Source: Deltaproteobacteria bacterium (GTDB taxonomy: Bacteria; SAR324; JACQKK01). Taken from it: DNA of 19,591 nt. Both the position numbers and the translations under genes were made by a program. Location: positions 1 to 19,591 of the forward strand of contig JAOUFO010000005.1 of NCBI GenBank assembly GCA_029858165.1, written 5' to 3'. The notes under the pieces were generated by a model. It had not been told where the DNA came from, searched no databases, and saw only the letters and a program-made list of their open reading frames with translations. Shown in pieces: positions 1-7,929 of this stretch (its first letter is position 1; each line of letters starts with the position of its first letter).

Positions 1-130
1 GATAGGCTACTGCGGATTGATTGGGGGAATTCCTGCCAACAACCATCCCCCGTATCATGAATCATTCCATCAACATTGACAGCAACCCCGGCCAAACGAC
101 ATCACCGGCCTGAATATGGAGAAAACCACC

Positions 131-1117
131 ATGGTAAAAGTTGGAATTAACGGGTTCGGCCGGATTGGCCGGAATGTGTTGCGGGCCTCCCGCGGAAGGA
201 AGGATTTTGAGATCGTTGCCATCAACGATATCACCGATGCCAAGACCTTGGCTCACCTGCTGAAATATGATTCCAGCTATGGCATTTATCCCGGCACGGT
301 TGATTTTGAGGAAAACGCCCTGATCATTGACGGGAAAAAGGTGACCGTATCGGCAGAACTGGACCCGGCCAAACTGGCCTGGAAAAATGTGGATGTCGCC
401 ATGGAATGCACCGGGCGGTTTCTGACCCGTGAAGGGGGCGAGAAATATCTGGCCGCCGGAGCCAAAAAAGTGCTGTTTTCCGCTCCTTCCAAAGGAGAGG
501 ATATCACCGTGGTGTACGGGGTGAATTTTGATGCCTACGACAAAACCAAGCACCAGATGATCTCCAACGCTTCCTGCACCACCAATTGTCTGGCCCCGGT
601 GGCCAAAGTGTTGCATCAGACCTTCGGCATCAAGCACGGGCTGATGAACACCATCCATTCCTACACCAATGACCAACGGACCCTGGATATGCCTCATTCG
701 GATTTAAGGCGTTCCCGGGCCGCATCTCTTTCTATGATCCCCACCTCCACCGGAGCCGCCAAGGCCATCGGTCTGGTGATTCCGGAACTGAAAGGCAGGC
801 TGGATGGGCTTTCCGTTCGGGTGCCCACTCCCACCGTTTCCATTGTGGATATCACCGCCGTGGTGGAAAAACCCACCACTGTGGAGGAAATCAACTCCGC
901 CCTGCAAGGGGCCGCCAACGGTCCTTTGAAGGGCATCCTTGGATTTTCCATGGAACCCCTGGTTTCAGTGGATTACAAAGGCAACCCCCATTCATCGGTG
1001 GTGGATGGCCTTCTCACAACCGTCACCGGCGGCACTCTGATTAAAGTGCTTTCCTGGTATGACAACGAGTGGGGGTTTTCCAACCGGATGGTGGATGTAG
1101 CCACCCATCTGTTGTAA
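131..1117 (+). CDS. gap: Glyceraldehyde-3-phosphate dehydrogenase, type I
   Basis: This is the glycolytic and gluconeogenic enzyme that oxidises and phosphorylates glyceraldehyde 3-phosphate to 1,3-bisphosphoglycerate in the cytoplasm. The 328-residue length is normal for the family. The Rossmann motif NGFGRIGR is at residues 7-14, and Asp33 in AINDITD suggests NAD preference. The catalytic cysteine is Cys149 in ASCTTNC, and the catalytic histidine is His176 in HSYTND. The C-terminal motif WYDNEWGFSNR is also present. An ATG five codons upstream (116) is open, but GGAG at 118-121 lies nine bases before the ATG at 131, so 131 is chosen. No pgk or fba follows; a terminator comes directly after, so the gene appears monocistronic at its 3' end. 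A TTGACA box at 76-81 has no convincing -10 partner. The identification is very secure. Confidence 0.98.
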   Translation: MVKVGINGFGRIGRNVLRASRGRKDFEIVAINDITDAKTLAHLLKYDSSYGIYPGTVDFEENALIIDGKKVTVSAELDPAKLAWKNVDVAMECTGRFLTREGGEKYLAAGAKKVLFSAPSKGEDITVVYGVNFDAYDKTKHQMISNASCTTNCLAPVAKVLHQTFGIKHGLMNTIHSYTNDQRTLDMPHSDLRRSRAASLSMIPTSTGAAKAIGLVIPELKGRLDGLSVRVPTPTVSIVDITAVVEKPTTVEEINSALQGAANGPLKGILGFSMEPLVSVDYKGNPHSSVVDGLLTTVTGGTLIKVLSWYDNEWGFSNRMVDVATHLL

Positions 1118-1135
1118 CCTGCCGCACACAAATGA

Positions 1136-1175
1136 GGCACCGCATCCGGTCTTTCCGGGGCGGTGCCCGTTTTGT
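1136..1175 (+). terminator. Intrinsic terminator of gap
   Basis: GGCACCGC (1136-1143) pairs with GCGGTGCC (1160-1167). A nested CCGG/CCGG pair (1146-1149 and 1155-1158) lies inside, and CGTTTTGT follows. The hairpin starts 18 bases after the gap stop codon, which is the expected position for a factor-independent terminator. Confidence 0.8.
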
Positions 1176-1180
1176 CTCCC

Positions 1181-1909
1181 ATGACTCTCCGATATACCCG
1201 TAACCCTTTTGTCCCCCTCCGTGTTGTGCTTCGGTCCGGCACCCTCTTGTTTACATCAAACCAATCCGGTCTGTGGGTATGGTTGTGGTTCCCATTGATC
1301 AACAGCCTGTTTTGGTCCCTGGGCAGGTCCAGCCCAGCCTTACAGGCGCTTCATTTTGTTTTGTTTTACGGGTGTGGAATGGCCTGGGTTACCCGCCGGG
1401 CCATGGGCCGGTCATCCTGGCCCCCCCTTCGGCAAACCCTGAACCGCCCGGCAAGAGGCATCCTGGAAGGGTTGGGGGGGTTTTGCCTGTTTTTGGGTCT
1501 GGCAGAAATCGCCCGGTGGGTCTTCCCCGGCGGAATGTTTTCTCCACCTTTTCCCTCATTTGCCGGGGCGGGTCTTTCCGGCTGGGAGGTTGCGGCCGTT
1601 GGAGGAGGAGGTGCCCTGGAAGAATGGATTTTTCGGGTGATATTTTTATTGGGGTGGGTGGGAACCGCCTTCCCCCAGGGGAATCCCCCCCGGTTGAAGC
1701 CCCCCATCTGGCGGACCAAACCGGCCATTTTGATCTGGAGCAGTTTGTATTTTGCGGGATTGCACCTGCCCCAGGGGTTGGGGCAAAGCGGGTTGGCCGG
1801 GGCGGGGGGGATGGTTCTGGGAGGGGTGCTGCTTTGGCGAAAAAACTACTGGACGGCGGCCACGGCCCACCTGCTGTTTAATATCTGGCTGGGGTTGGGA
1901 GTTCACTGA
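1181..1909 (+). CDS. CPBP-family intramembrane metalloprotease (Rce1/Abi-like)
   Basis: This is a hydrophobic, multi-spanning membrane protein of about 242 residues. It carries the three CPBP signatures in order: EEWIFR (Glu147, Glu148, Arg152), FAGLH (Phe191, His195) and HLLFN (His230, Asn234). In this family the conserved Glu and His residues form the putative metal-dependent proteolytic site within the membrane. Bacterial members are variously linked to bacteriocin immunity or membrane-protein processing; the substrate cannot be predicted here. The start is uncertain. ATG 1181 is used, but it has no visible ribosome-binding site and sits only a few bases after the gap terminator. A GTG at 1163 lies inside that terminator, and GTG 1226 or TTG 1247 are also possible. 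The family call is secure; the 5' end is not. Confidence 0.82.
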   Translation: MTLRYTRNPFVPLRVVLRSGTLLFTSNQSGLWVWLWFPLINSLFWSLGRSSPALQALHFVLFYGCGMAWVTRRAMGRSSWPPLRQTLNRPARGILEGLGGFCLFLGLAEIARWVFPGGMFSPPFPSFAGAGLSGWEVAAVGGGGALEEWIFRVIFLLGWVGTAFPQGNPPRLKPPIWRTKPAILIWSSLYFAGLHLPQGLGQSGLAGAGGMVLGGVLLWRKNYWTAATAHLLFNIWLGLGVH

Positions 1910-2014
1910 AACCCATCGGCCCCAGAAGGCTTCAGGCCTTCATCAGGGGGTTGGGAAACACCCAAAATCTCCATCCACTTTCACCATTTGTAACGCGACA
2001 AAGCCACCCAAAAC

Positions 2015-2041
2015 AAAAAAGGGGCCAGAGGCCCCCTTTTT
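2015..2041. terminator. Bidirectional terminator between convergent genes
   Basis: GGGGCC (2021-2026), loop AGA, GGCCCC (2030-2035) is flanked by an A-run on the left and TTTTT (2037-2041) on the right. It works on both strands, and better on the minus strand, where the stem is followed by TTTTTTGTTTT. It lies between the CPBP gene (+) and the secreted-protein gene (-). The preceding ~100 bases hold only a small GAAGGC/GCCTTC hairpin (1925-1941). Confidence 0.8.
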
Positions 2042-2099
2042 GACTCAACCGTTTCCGTTGAATGTTCCACCCATTGAAAAGACCATGAAGGGTTGTCGC

Positions 2100-2723
2100 T
2101 TAAAACAAATATCCAATCCCCACATTCAACAGGGTGCCCCCCAGGCTTTTGACCGGCTCTGTGGCGCCGCCCAGCGATGGGTTGGACAAATCCAATACCC
2201 GGTACAAAAATCCCAAATCTATAAAACTTTTGCCATTTACATAGGACCAGAAAAACCCAAGATTGGCCACGGTATCATAGCTGGCGTATGCCGGGGCCGC
2301 CCCCGGAAACACCGTTTGGGCCTGACCGATCCCGATTTCAAAACGGGTGGAACCGGTAAACATCATGGCCAACCCCACGGTTTCCATCAGGGATTGTCCC
2401 AACACCGGAACCGTTGTTCCTTTGGCCAGGAAGTTCAGGTTTTGTTTTTCCGATTCAAAAAACAGCAGAGAGGACTCTCCTCCGGGAAAGTTGATCCTAA
2501 AAACCGAACTGCCCCCCTTGATCCGGGAATCAGACCCGTTCAGGGTCCGGTAGCCGATTTCAAACCCCACCGATGAATTGAGGGGAGTGCCGCTTCCCAG
2601 ACTGAAGGATGAGGTTTCCGCAGGTGGGGTGACCGGTTGTACCTTGGCTTTTTGAGCCAGCACCCCTGAAGGGAACAAAATCACAACACCTGCCACAATA
2701 AGCCATCCGCAACATGCCTTCAC
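2100..2723 (-). CDS. Secreted, possibly outer-membrane beta-barrel protein of unknown function
   Basis: I do not recognise this 207-residue protein. The N-terminus is a clear Sec signal peptide: positively charged start, hydrophobic stretch at residues 7-20, and likely cleavage after VLA at about residue 23. The mature part is rich in Gly, Ser and alternating hydrophobic residues, and it ends in GIGYLF. A C-terminal aromatic (Phe) after alternating residues is typical of BAM-inserted outer-membrane barrels, so a small barrel is plausible but not shown. The start is GTG (2723). An AGGAG motif eight bases upstream on the minus strand decides it over internal starts. A hairpin lies in the leader, and a strong terminator follows the gene. 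It is separate from hldE, from which it is ~240 bases away on the same strand. Confidence 0.72.
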   Translation of the reverse strand: MKACCGWLIVAGVVILFPSGVLAQKAKVQPVTPPAETSSFSLGSGTPLNSSVGFEIGYRTLNGSDSRIKGGSSVFRINFPGGESSLLFFESEKQNLNFLAKGTTVPVLGQSLMETVGLAMMFTGSTRFEIGIGQAQTVFPGAAPAYASYDTVANLGFFWSYVNGKSFIDLGFLYRVLDLSNPSLGGATEPVKSLGGTLLNVGIGYLF

Positions 2724-2753
2724 TGAATTTTCTCCTGAGAACCGGTTTTGTGG

Positions 2754-2776
2754 ACGGTTCTGTTTGAAAGAACCGT
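2754..2776 (-). promoter_or_regulatory. Leader hairpin upstream of the barrel-like gene
   Basis: ACGGTTCT (2754-2761) and AGAACCGT (2769-2776) form a perfect 8-bp inverted repeat with a 7-nt loop. It lies 31 bases upstream of the GTG start, just before the ribosome-binding site at 2731-2736. It has no T-run, so an operator or an mRNA leader stem is more likely than a terminator. Function is inferred from position only. Confidence 0.45.
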
Positions 2777-2910
2777 TTGTTGAATCCCTCAGATTAAGCT
2801 TTTACCACGAATCTAAAAAAATTGAAAGATGTTTTTGCTTTGTTTTCAATCGGTTAAAAAAAATTGGAGGGCTCGCCCCATCCCCGTAAGAAAACCTGGT
2901 TTGAGCAGGA

Positions 2911-2935
2911 AAGCCGGGAAAGGGAATTCCGGCTT
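2911..2935 (-). terminator. Possible weak terminator of hldE
   Basis: AAGCCGG (2911-2917) and CCGGCTT (2929-2935) can pair with an 11-nt loop, 31 bases past the hldE stop codon. On the minus strand it is followed only by TTTCC, so termination would be weak. It could alternatively be a processing stem. Confidence 0.35.
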
Positions 2936-2965
2936 GTTGGACCGGCCGCAGGAATCACCGCCCAG

Positions 2966-4405
2966 TCACGATGTCCGGTCAGAGGATATTTTTTGGATGA
3001 TCCCGCTGGTGGACCGGTTTTCTTTCAGGTTGATCAACCGCACTTCCCCCCCCCATCCGGTCACCAGATCATGCCCCACCACCGTATCCACGGTGTAATC
3101 GGCTCCTTTGGTCAACACATCGGGCTGTATTTTTCCAATCAGGTCCAGCGGGGTGTCCTCCTCAAAAATCACCACATAATCCACCGCCGCCAGAGCCCCC
3201 AACACATGGGCGCGGTCCTCCTCCTGAATCACCGGCCGGGCGGGCCCTTTCAACCGACGAACGGATTCATCCGAATTGATCCCCACAATCAGCACATCCC
3301 CTTGTTTTCTGGATTCCTGGAGGTATTGGATATGGCCCGCATGGAGCAGATCAAAACAACCGTTGGTGAACACGATTTTTTTGTTTTGCCGGTGAAGAGA
3401 GCGGGCCAGTTCCTCAATGTCCTGGAGAGTGTATAGACGGAAAGGGGATTCCTCATAACTCAAAATTTCAGACAAAGAAACCGTGGCTGTCCCCAGTTTG
3501 CCCACCACAATCCCCGCGGCCAGATTGGCCCACCGGACACAATCAAAAAAATCCACCCCGCCAAACAACAGGCCGCTGAACAGACTGATAAAGGTATCCC
3601 CCGCCCCGGTCACGTCAAACACTTCGCGGGCCTGGGCCGGCAACAACTGATGGCCTCCTGCGGCTTTGATGGCCATCACCCCCTTGGCCCCCCGGGTGAT
3701 GCACACCATATCCAAACCGCAATCCTTCATCAGCCTTTCTCCCGCCTTCAGGGCATCCGATTCAGAAAGAATCGGCATATGGGAGGCCAGGGAGGCTTCA
3801 TGTTCATTGGGGGTCATGCAGGCCGCCCCTTTGTATTTGCTGTAATCCATCCCCTTGGGGTCCACCGTCACCAGTTTGCCCCGGGCCGAAACCAGTTTTA
3901 CCAGCCCCGCCATCAACTCCCGGGTGATCAACCCCTTGCCGTAATCGGATACAATCACCCCGTCATAGGAATCCAGGACCCCCTCCAACCCGGCCAGGAT
4001 TTTCTTTAATTCGGCATCTCCCAGGGGGGCCACCCTTTCCCAATCACAACGCAACATCTGCTGGTGATGGGCCAGTACCCTTAGTTTTACACCGGTGGGA
4101 CGGGATGAATCGGCAAACACCAGACTGGTATCCACCCCCCTGTCTGTCAGCATCTGTTTCACCTCCCGGCCTGAATCATCCACCCCGATCAGGCCGCACA
4201 CCCCCACCTTGCACCCCAGGGCCGTCAGATTGTTCACCACATTGGCCGCGCCCCCCAGGCGCACCTCCTCCCGCCCCACCTTGACCACCGGAACAGGGGC
4301 TTCCGGCGAAATCCGGCTCACATCCCCCCAATAATACCGGTCCAGCATCAGGTCCCCCACCACCAGCACTCTGGTTTGCTCCAACCGCTTTAAAGCCTCT
4401 TTCAC
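2966..4405 (-). CDS. hldE: Bifunctional D-glycero-beta-D-manno-heptose-7-phosphate kinase / heptose-1-phosphate adenylyltransferase
   Basis: HldE catalyses two steps of ADP-heptose synthesis for the LPS inner core: phosphorylation of heptose 7-phosphate, and AMP transfer to heptose 1-phosphate. The full fused form is present at 479 residues. The N-terminal PfkB/ribokinase-like domain (about 1-320) has GGAANV at 51-56 and GAGDTF at 267-272 with the catalytic base Asp270. The C-terminal cytidylyltransferase-like domain (about 342-479) has NGCFD at 348-352 and HAGH at 355-358. The start is GTG 4405, with AAGGA at 4416-4420 ten bases upstream. A candidate sigma70 promoter lies at 4442-4470. No gmhA or gmhB neighbour is visible. 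It argues for a Gram-negative cell with heptose-containing LPS. The call is very secure. Confidence 0.97.
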   Translation of the reverse strand: MKEALKRLEQTRVLVVGDLMLDRYYWGDVSRISPEAPVPVVKVGREEVRLGGAANVVNNLTALGCKVGVCGLIGVDDSGREVKQMLTDRGVDTSLVFADSSRPTGVKLRVLAHHQQMLRCDWERVAPLGDAELKKILAGLEGVLDSYDGVIVSDYGKGLITRELMAGLVKLVSARGKLVTVDPKGMDYSKYKGAACMTPNEHEASLASHMPILSESDALKAGERLMKDCGLDMVCITRGAKGVMAIKAAGGHQLLPAQAREVFDVTGAGDTFISLFSGLLFGGVDFFDCVRWANLAAGIVVGKLGTATVSLSEILSYEESPFRLYTLQDIEELARSLHRQNKKIVFTNGCFDLLHAGHIQYLQESRKQGDVLIVGINSDESVRRLKGPARPVIQEEDRAHVLGALAAVDYVVIFEEDTPLDLIGKIQPDVLTKGADYTVDTVVGHDLVTGWGGEVRLINLKENRSTSGIIQKISSDRTS

Positions 4406-4698
4406 TGGGTTTCAATCCTTGTGGGCAATAGGTTTTTTTTCTCTATCCTGGGGTTGTGCGCCCCCTTCAAACATGTTGCACAGCCGGTTCCCCTAAGGCA
4501 ATGAGAAACCACTTGCAGAAACCTCTCCATAAAGACCCCATCGTCCCTCCCCGCATTGCGGCCCAGCGGTTTGAGGTGTTAGATTGAAAAGATGAACCCA
4601 TCCGCCCGGCGCGACTCCAACCTGTTGGAGAGGTTGACCATCACCGCTGGAGATTGGGTTTACCCTGATCACCCATTTAGACCCCAAAAAGAGGATTC
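4406..4698. other. Divergent intergenic region hldE / degP with overlapping hairpins
   Basis: No convincing gene lies in these 293 bases. Next to degP, CTCCAA (4615-4620) pairs with TTGGAG (4625-4630) across a 4-nt loop. The overlapping CAACCT (4618-4623) pairs with AGGTTG (4631-4636). The two stems exclude each other. The second overlaps a TTGACC box (4634-4639), which could be a -35 element but has only poor -10 candidates (around 4657-4664). AGAGG just before 4699 is the degP ribosome-binding site. Confidence 0.4.
4442..4470 (-). promoter_or_regulatory. Candidate sigma70 promoter for hldE
   Basis: On the minus strand TTGAAG (4470-4465) and GATAGA (4447-4442) are separated by exactly 17 bases. 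It sits 36 bases upstream of the GTG start. The match to consensus is moderate and the call rests on pattern only. Confidence 0.35.
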
Positions 4699-6177
4699 AT
4701 GATTGTCCGCCGCCTGCATTCTGTTTTTCCCAAGCCCGGTTTCATCCGTCCGGGTTCTGGTTTTCTGTCCCTGGTTTTCCTTGGGCTGACTGTTTTTGCT
4801 TTGTCCTTCCCATCGGGAGCGTTTGGGGGGGAGTACGATAAAGAAATTGAGGCCATGATGCGGACCTCCAAGGCCAGGGCGGCCATTGTCAGGGAAATCA
4901 GCGCCTCCGTGGTCAATATCAGTGTGGAAAAAAATGTAAAAACCCAGGGGACGGCTCTTCCAGAACCGTTCCAGGATGAATTTTTCCGCCGCTTTTTTCA
5001 GCCCCGGATGAATCCCAGGGAATTCAAACAGCAGGGGTTGGGCAGCGGGGTGATTGTGGATGCCAGCGGCATCATCCTGACCAACAACCATGTAGCCGGG
5101 GATGCCGACGTCATCAAGGTGAAACTGAAGGACGGCCGGGAGTTCAAAGCCACCCTGATCGGCACTGATCCATCCACCGATGTGGCGGTGATCCGGATTA
5201 AGGGAACAAATCTTCCCTCGGCCAAACTGGGCAGTTCGGATGAAATTGAGGTTGGGGAGAGTGTCATTGCCATCGGAAACCCCTTTGGCTTGGAGCAAAC
5301 CATCACCGCCGGGATTGTCAGCGCCAAAGGGCGCTCCGGGGTGGGGGTCACCGATTACGAGGATTTCATCCAGACTGACGCCTCCATCAATCCTGGTAAC
5401 AGCGGCGGCCCCCTGGTGAACCTCCGGGGAGAGGTGGTGGGGATCAACACGGCTATATTCTCCCGCAGCGGCGGAAGTCAGGGCATTGGATTCGCGATCC
5501 CCATCAAAATGGCCTCATCGGTGATGAAATCCCTGATGGAAACCGGTTCTGTGGCCCGGGGGTTTCTGGGGGTGGTAATCCAGGATATTTCTCCTGATCT
5601 GGCGGAGGCCTTGGGAGTAAACCCCCATTCAGGGGTTCTGATCGCACAGGTGGGCCCAGATTCCCCCGCCAAAAAATCCGGGATCCAGGATGGGGATATC
5701 ATCACCGCCTTTAACAGCAAGCCGGTGACCAATTCCAATGGTTTGCGCTACGCGGTGGCCGAGCTAAAGCCAGGCTCCAAGGTCCCGGTGGAACTGATCC
5801 GGGAGGGAAAAACCATGACCCTGATGGCCCTGGTGGGAAATCAACCCGGCAAAGAGGTCGTCAAGGCACCGAATGGAAACAATGAAAAAACAACGGGCAT
5901 CCTGGGGATGACCGTGGCTCCCCTGGACCAGGTGCAGGCCAAAAACCTGGGGTATTCCGGGTTGAACGGATTGTTGGTGACTCAGGTGGCCCCGGGAGGC
6001 CCCGCCTTTGAAGTGGGAATCCGGCAGGGGGTGTTGATCATGGAGGTCAACCGCAAACCCATCCGTTCGGTATCCGATTTTAAACGAGAGGTCAAAAAAA
6101 CCCCCAAGGGGAAAAAAATTCTGCTGTTGGCCCGGGAGGGTGAAAACAGCCGGTTTTTGGTCATCGCCAAACCTTAA
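4699..6177 (+). CDS. degP: DegP/DegQ-type periplasmic serine protease with two PDZ domains
   Basis: This is a trypsin-like HtrA protease and chaperone that degrades misfolded envelope proteins in the periplasm. The 492 residues contain an unusually long n-region before a signal peptide (hydrophobic stretch at about 22-40). The protease domain carries the triad His131 (TNNHVAG), Asp161 (STDVAV) and Ser235 (NPGNSGGPL). PDZ1 spans about 285-375 and PDZ2 about 398-490, so it is the full two-PDZ form (DegP, DegQ or MucD) rather than DegS. DegP and DegQ cannot be separated by eye. The start at ATG 4699 is supported by AGAGG upstream; a start further in would shorten the n-region, but no better ribosome-binding site was seen. 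The 3' end lies 26 bases from the convergent lspA stop. Confidence 0.95.
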   Translation: MIVRRLHSVFPKPGFIRPGSGFLSLVFLGLTVFALSFPSGAFGGEYDKEIEAMMRTSKARAAIVREISASVVNISVEKNVKTQGTALPEPFQDEFFRRFFQPRMNPREFKQQGLGSGVIVDASGIILTNNHVAGDADVIKVKLKDGREFKATLIGTDPSTDVAVIRIKGTNLPSAKLGSSDEIEVGESVIAIGNPFGLEQTITAGIVSAKGRSGVGVTDYEDFIQTDASINPGNSGGPLVNLRGEVVGINTAIFSRSGGSQGIGFAIPIKMASSVMKSLMETGSVARGFLGVVIQDISPDLAEALGVNPHSGVLIAQVGPDSPAKKSGIQDGDIITAFNSKPVTNSNGLRYAVAELKPGSKVPVELIREGKTMTLMALVGNQPGKEVVKAPNGNNEKTTGILGMTVAPLDQVQAKNLGYSGLNGLLVTQVAPGGPAFEVGIRQGVLIMEVNRKPIRSVSDFKREVKKTPKGKKILLLAREGENSRFLVIAKP

Positions 6178-6203
6178 AATCTTAGGGAACCCCATGGCTG
6201 GGT

Positions 6204-6713
6204 TTAAGGTTGTTGGGTTTTCGTTGAGGAGGAACGGGCAAAGCTGTCCCACACAAACAGCATCACTCCAATGCTGATTTGAATATCCGCGATGTTGTTC
6301 ACAAAAAAACTGGTTTGGTAAAACCGGAAATGAAAAAAGTCGGTTACGGTTCCAAACCACGCCCGGTCCATCAGATTGCCGATGGCTCCGGATAGAAGAA
6401 GCATCAATCCCCAGGTGGCGGCCTTCCCCATCTCTTTCTGGTGGCGGACCCAGTACCAAACCATAAAACCCACCGCCGCCACCGAAAAAAACACCAGCAG
6501 GGGACGGCGCACCGGATCGGCCAGGTCCCCCAAAAAGCTGTAACTGACCCCCTTGTTTTCCACATGGGTCAAATCCAGCAGGTTGGGAACCCAGGGAGTG
6601 GTGTGGTATAAGGGGATATGGATTCGGACAACCCATTTTGGGAGTTGATCCAGAAAAATCATCCACAGAGTGGTCATCCAAAAAGCAACCGGGGACATCA
6701 CGGGGGGTTTCAT
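6204..6713 (-). CDS. lspA: Lipoprotein signal peptidase (signal peptidase II)
   Basis: LspA is an inner-membrane aspartyl protease that cleaves the signal peptide of prolipoproteins after lipid attachment to the +1 cysteine. From ATG 6713 it is 169 residues, the usual family length, with four hydrophobic segments. Conserved boxes are LDQLPKWVV (21-29), NKGVSYSFLG (53-62), GAIGNLMDR (109-117), VTDFF with catalytic Asp125, and NNIAD with catalytic Asp143. The usual LDQxTK and GAAFS sequences are slightly altered here (LPK, GVSYS), but the catalytic pair is intact. The frame stays open upstream to 6896, but that extension has no family similarity and would overlap the lptC start, so 6713 is preferred; ATG 6698 is an alternative. 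It is divergent from lptC. A small lipoprotein gene lies about 0.9 kb away. Confidence 0.93.
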   Translation of the reverse strand: MKPPVMSPVAFWMTTLWMIFLDQLPKWVVRIHIPLYHTTPWVPNLLDLTHVENKGVSYSFLGDLADPVRRPLLVFFSVAAVGFMVWYWVRHQKEMGKAATWGLMLLLSGAIGNLMDRAWFGTVTDFFHFRFYQTSFFVNNIADIQISIGVMLFVWDSFARSSSTKTQQP

Positions 6714-6858
6714 TTTCAACACCGATGGTGGACTGTTTCCAGGGGGTAAGATAAAAACCCTACCTCCTGGCTGTCCGATTGGCAAGGGATCCCGGCGGTA
6801 AAACAACCCCGCCACCCCATTCACCCGGATGATTCCACCGGACCCAGCGAGGCCGCCC

Positions 6859-7479
6859 ATGAATTGGAAAGATATTTTTACCAAGCCCCAAGACAATCCC
6901 CAACCGATCCCTTTTAATAACCGGCGACGGGGCCTTCCCCTAAAAAAACTTACCCTTTGGGCCGGAGTTTTGGGATTGGGGTTATTTACCGTGTATTTGC
7001 TGAGTGTTCAAAACACCCTGATGAGCAATATCTCCCTGCCGGATTCCAAGCCGACCCCCACCGTTTTGATGACCCATGTGGTGATCCAGCGCCATTCCAA
7101 CGGCAAGTTGGATATGGAATTAACCGCCGATACCGCCGTGAACAACCAGACCGGCAACCAAACCTATTTGAACAAGGTGTTTTTCCAAATCAATCAAACC
7201 CCTTCGGAACCAGGACCCCCGGTGCGGTTGACGGGTCAGGCGGAAAAAGCGGTTTTGGATAAGGGGACCCTCTCCCTTAAAAAGAATGTGTTGTTGAAAA
7301 AAGGGAATGACACAGAATTCAAAACCGAATTGATGGAATACAACCCCGCTACGGGAAACATCACCGCTCCGGAAAAGATATGGTTCAGGGACCGGTCCAC
7401 CATTCATCAGGGCCACGGGATGGTTTATGCCGTGAAGGATGATCAACTTTCCATCAAATCCCCCATGGTTTACCGGTAA
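6859..7479 (+). CDS. lptC: LPS export periplasmic protein LptC family
   Basis: LptC is a single-span inner-membrane protein whose periplasmic beta-jellyroll hands LPS from LptB2FG to LptA. This 206-residue protein has a basic cytoplasmic N-terminus (NRRRGLPLKK at 21-30), one membrane segment (about 31-50), and a periplasmic beta-rich domain. Family-like stretches include LTADTA, LTGQAEKAVLD, and a repeated pattern of short strands ending in SPMVYR. The start is ATG 6859, with GAGG six bases upstream; an ATG at 6829 is in frame but has no ribosome-binding site. LptC sequences diverge strongly, so the call rests on architecture and pattern. Unlike most proteobacterial loci, no lptA or lptB follows; a strong terminator does. 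Confidence 0.8.
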   Translation: MNWKDIFTKPQDNPQPIPFNNRRRGLPLKKLTLWAGVLGLGLFTVYLLSVQNTLMSNISLPDSKPTPTVLMTHVVIQRHSNGKLDMELTADTAVNNQTGNQTYLNKVFFQINQTPSEPGPPVRLTGQAEKAVLDKGTLSLKKNVLLKKGNDTEFKTELMEYNPATGNITAPEKIWFRDRSTIHQGHGMVYAVKDDQLSIKSPMVYR

Positions 7480-7574
7480 AATCCGTTTTTCCCAGTGGGT
7501 GCAAAGAAAAAATCCCCATTTATTTTGCGCCGGATCATCCTCGGACCAAACCCATTCGCCTTTGATTTCACAAA

Positions 7575-7614
7575 AAAAAAGCCCGGATGGGAACAAACCC
7601 ATCCGGGCTTTTTT
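7575..7614. terminator. Strong bidirectional terminator (lptC / small lipoprotein)
   Basis: GCCCGGATGGG (7581-7591), loop AACAAA, CCCATCCGGGC (7598-7608) is a perfect 11-bp stem. It is bounded by an A-run (7575-7580) and TTTTTT (7609-7614), so both strands read as stem plus U-tract. It lies between convergent genes. This is the clearest terminator in the window. Confidence 0.95.
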
Positions 7615-7653
7615 ATTTGCATCTCCACCAAAACAAACGGTGGAGAGAAGGGA

Positions 7654-7830
7654 TTACATGCCTTCGGCCGGAGCGGCGGCAGCATCAGCAGCCGGAGCGG
7701 CCGCATCAGCGGCGGGAGCTTCGGTGGCGGCGGGTTCACCAGCGTTTTCAGCGGCTTTTTTGCAACCGGAAAAGCCAACCAGCGACACGGCCAGAATCAT
7801 GGCGGCCAACAACAGATTGAAACGGGACAT
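7654..7830 (-). CDS. Small alanine-rich lipoprotein
   Basis: This 58-residue protein reads MSRFNLLLAA, a hydrophobic stretch, then FSGC with Cys23 as the likely lipidated residue, followed by KK and an Ala/Pro/Glu/Asp-rich tail ending in EGM. The lipobox is slightly unusual, with Phe rather than Leu at -3. The tail contains repeated A-A-D/E-A-P units and should be unstructured. The gene is well supported by AGGAG seven bases before ATG 7830, a good promoter at 7930-7958 and the strong terminator at 7575-7614. Small Ala-rich lipoproteins of this kind are common in Gram-negative bacteria, and their functions are mostly unknown. LspA, encoded nearby, would process it. Lys at +2 and +3 rather than Asp is compatible with outer-membrane sorting. 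Confidence 0.82.
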   Translation of the reverse strand: MSRFNLLLAAMILAVSLVGFSGCKKAAENAGEPAATEAPAADAAAPAADAAAAPAEGM

Positions 7831-7929
7831 TTTATTCTCCTAAGGATTGAGTCCGCGCCCTGACCTGTACCCCCTTATGGCTGCGGGCTCAGGCCGGTTT
7901 TTTGGAACGACTGACGCGGAATTGGCACC

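Noticed and set aside
1..115. End of an upstream gene at the left edge
   Set aside because: All short open frames end within ~80 bases with no recognisable C-terminus, so nothing can be assigned.
6714..6896. Upstream extension of lspA to 6896
   Set aside because: It would overlap the lptC start and add ~60 residues with no family similarity; 6713 gives the normal LspA length and N-terminal helix.
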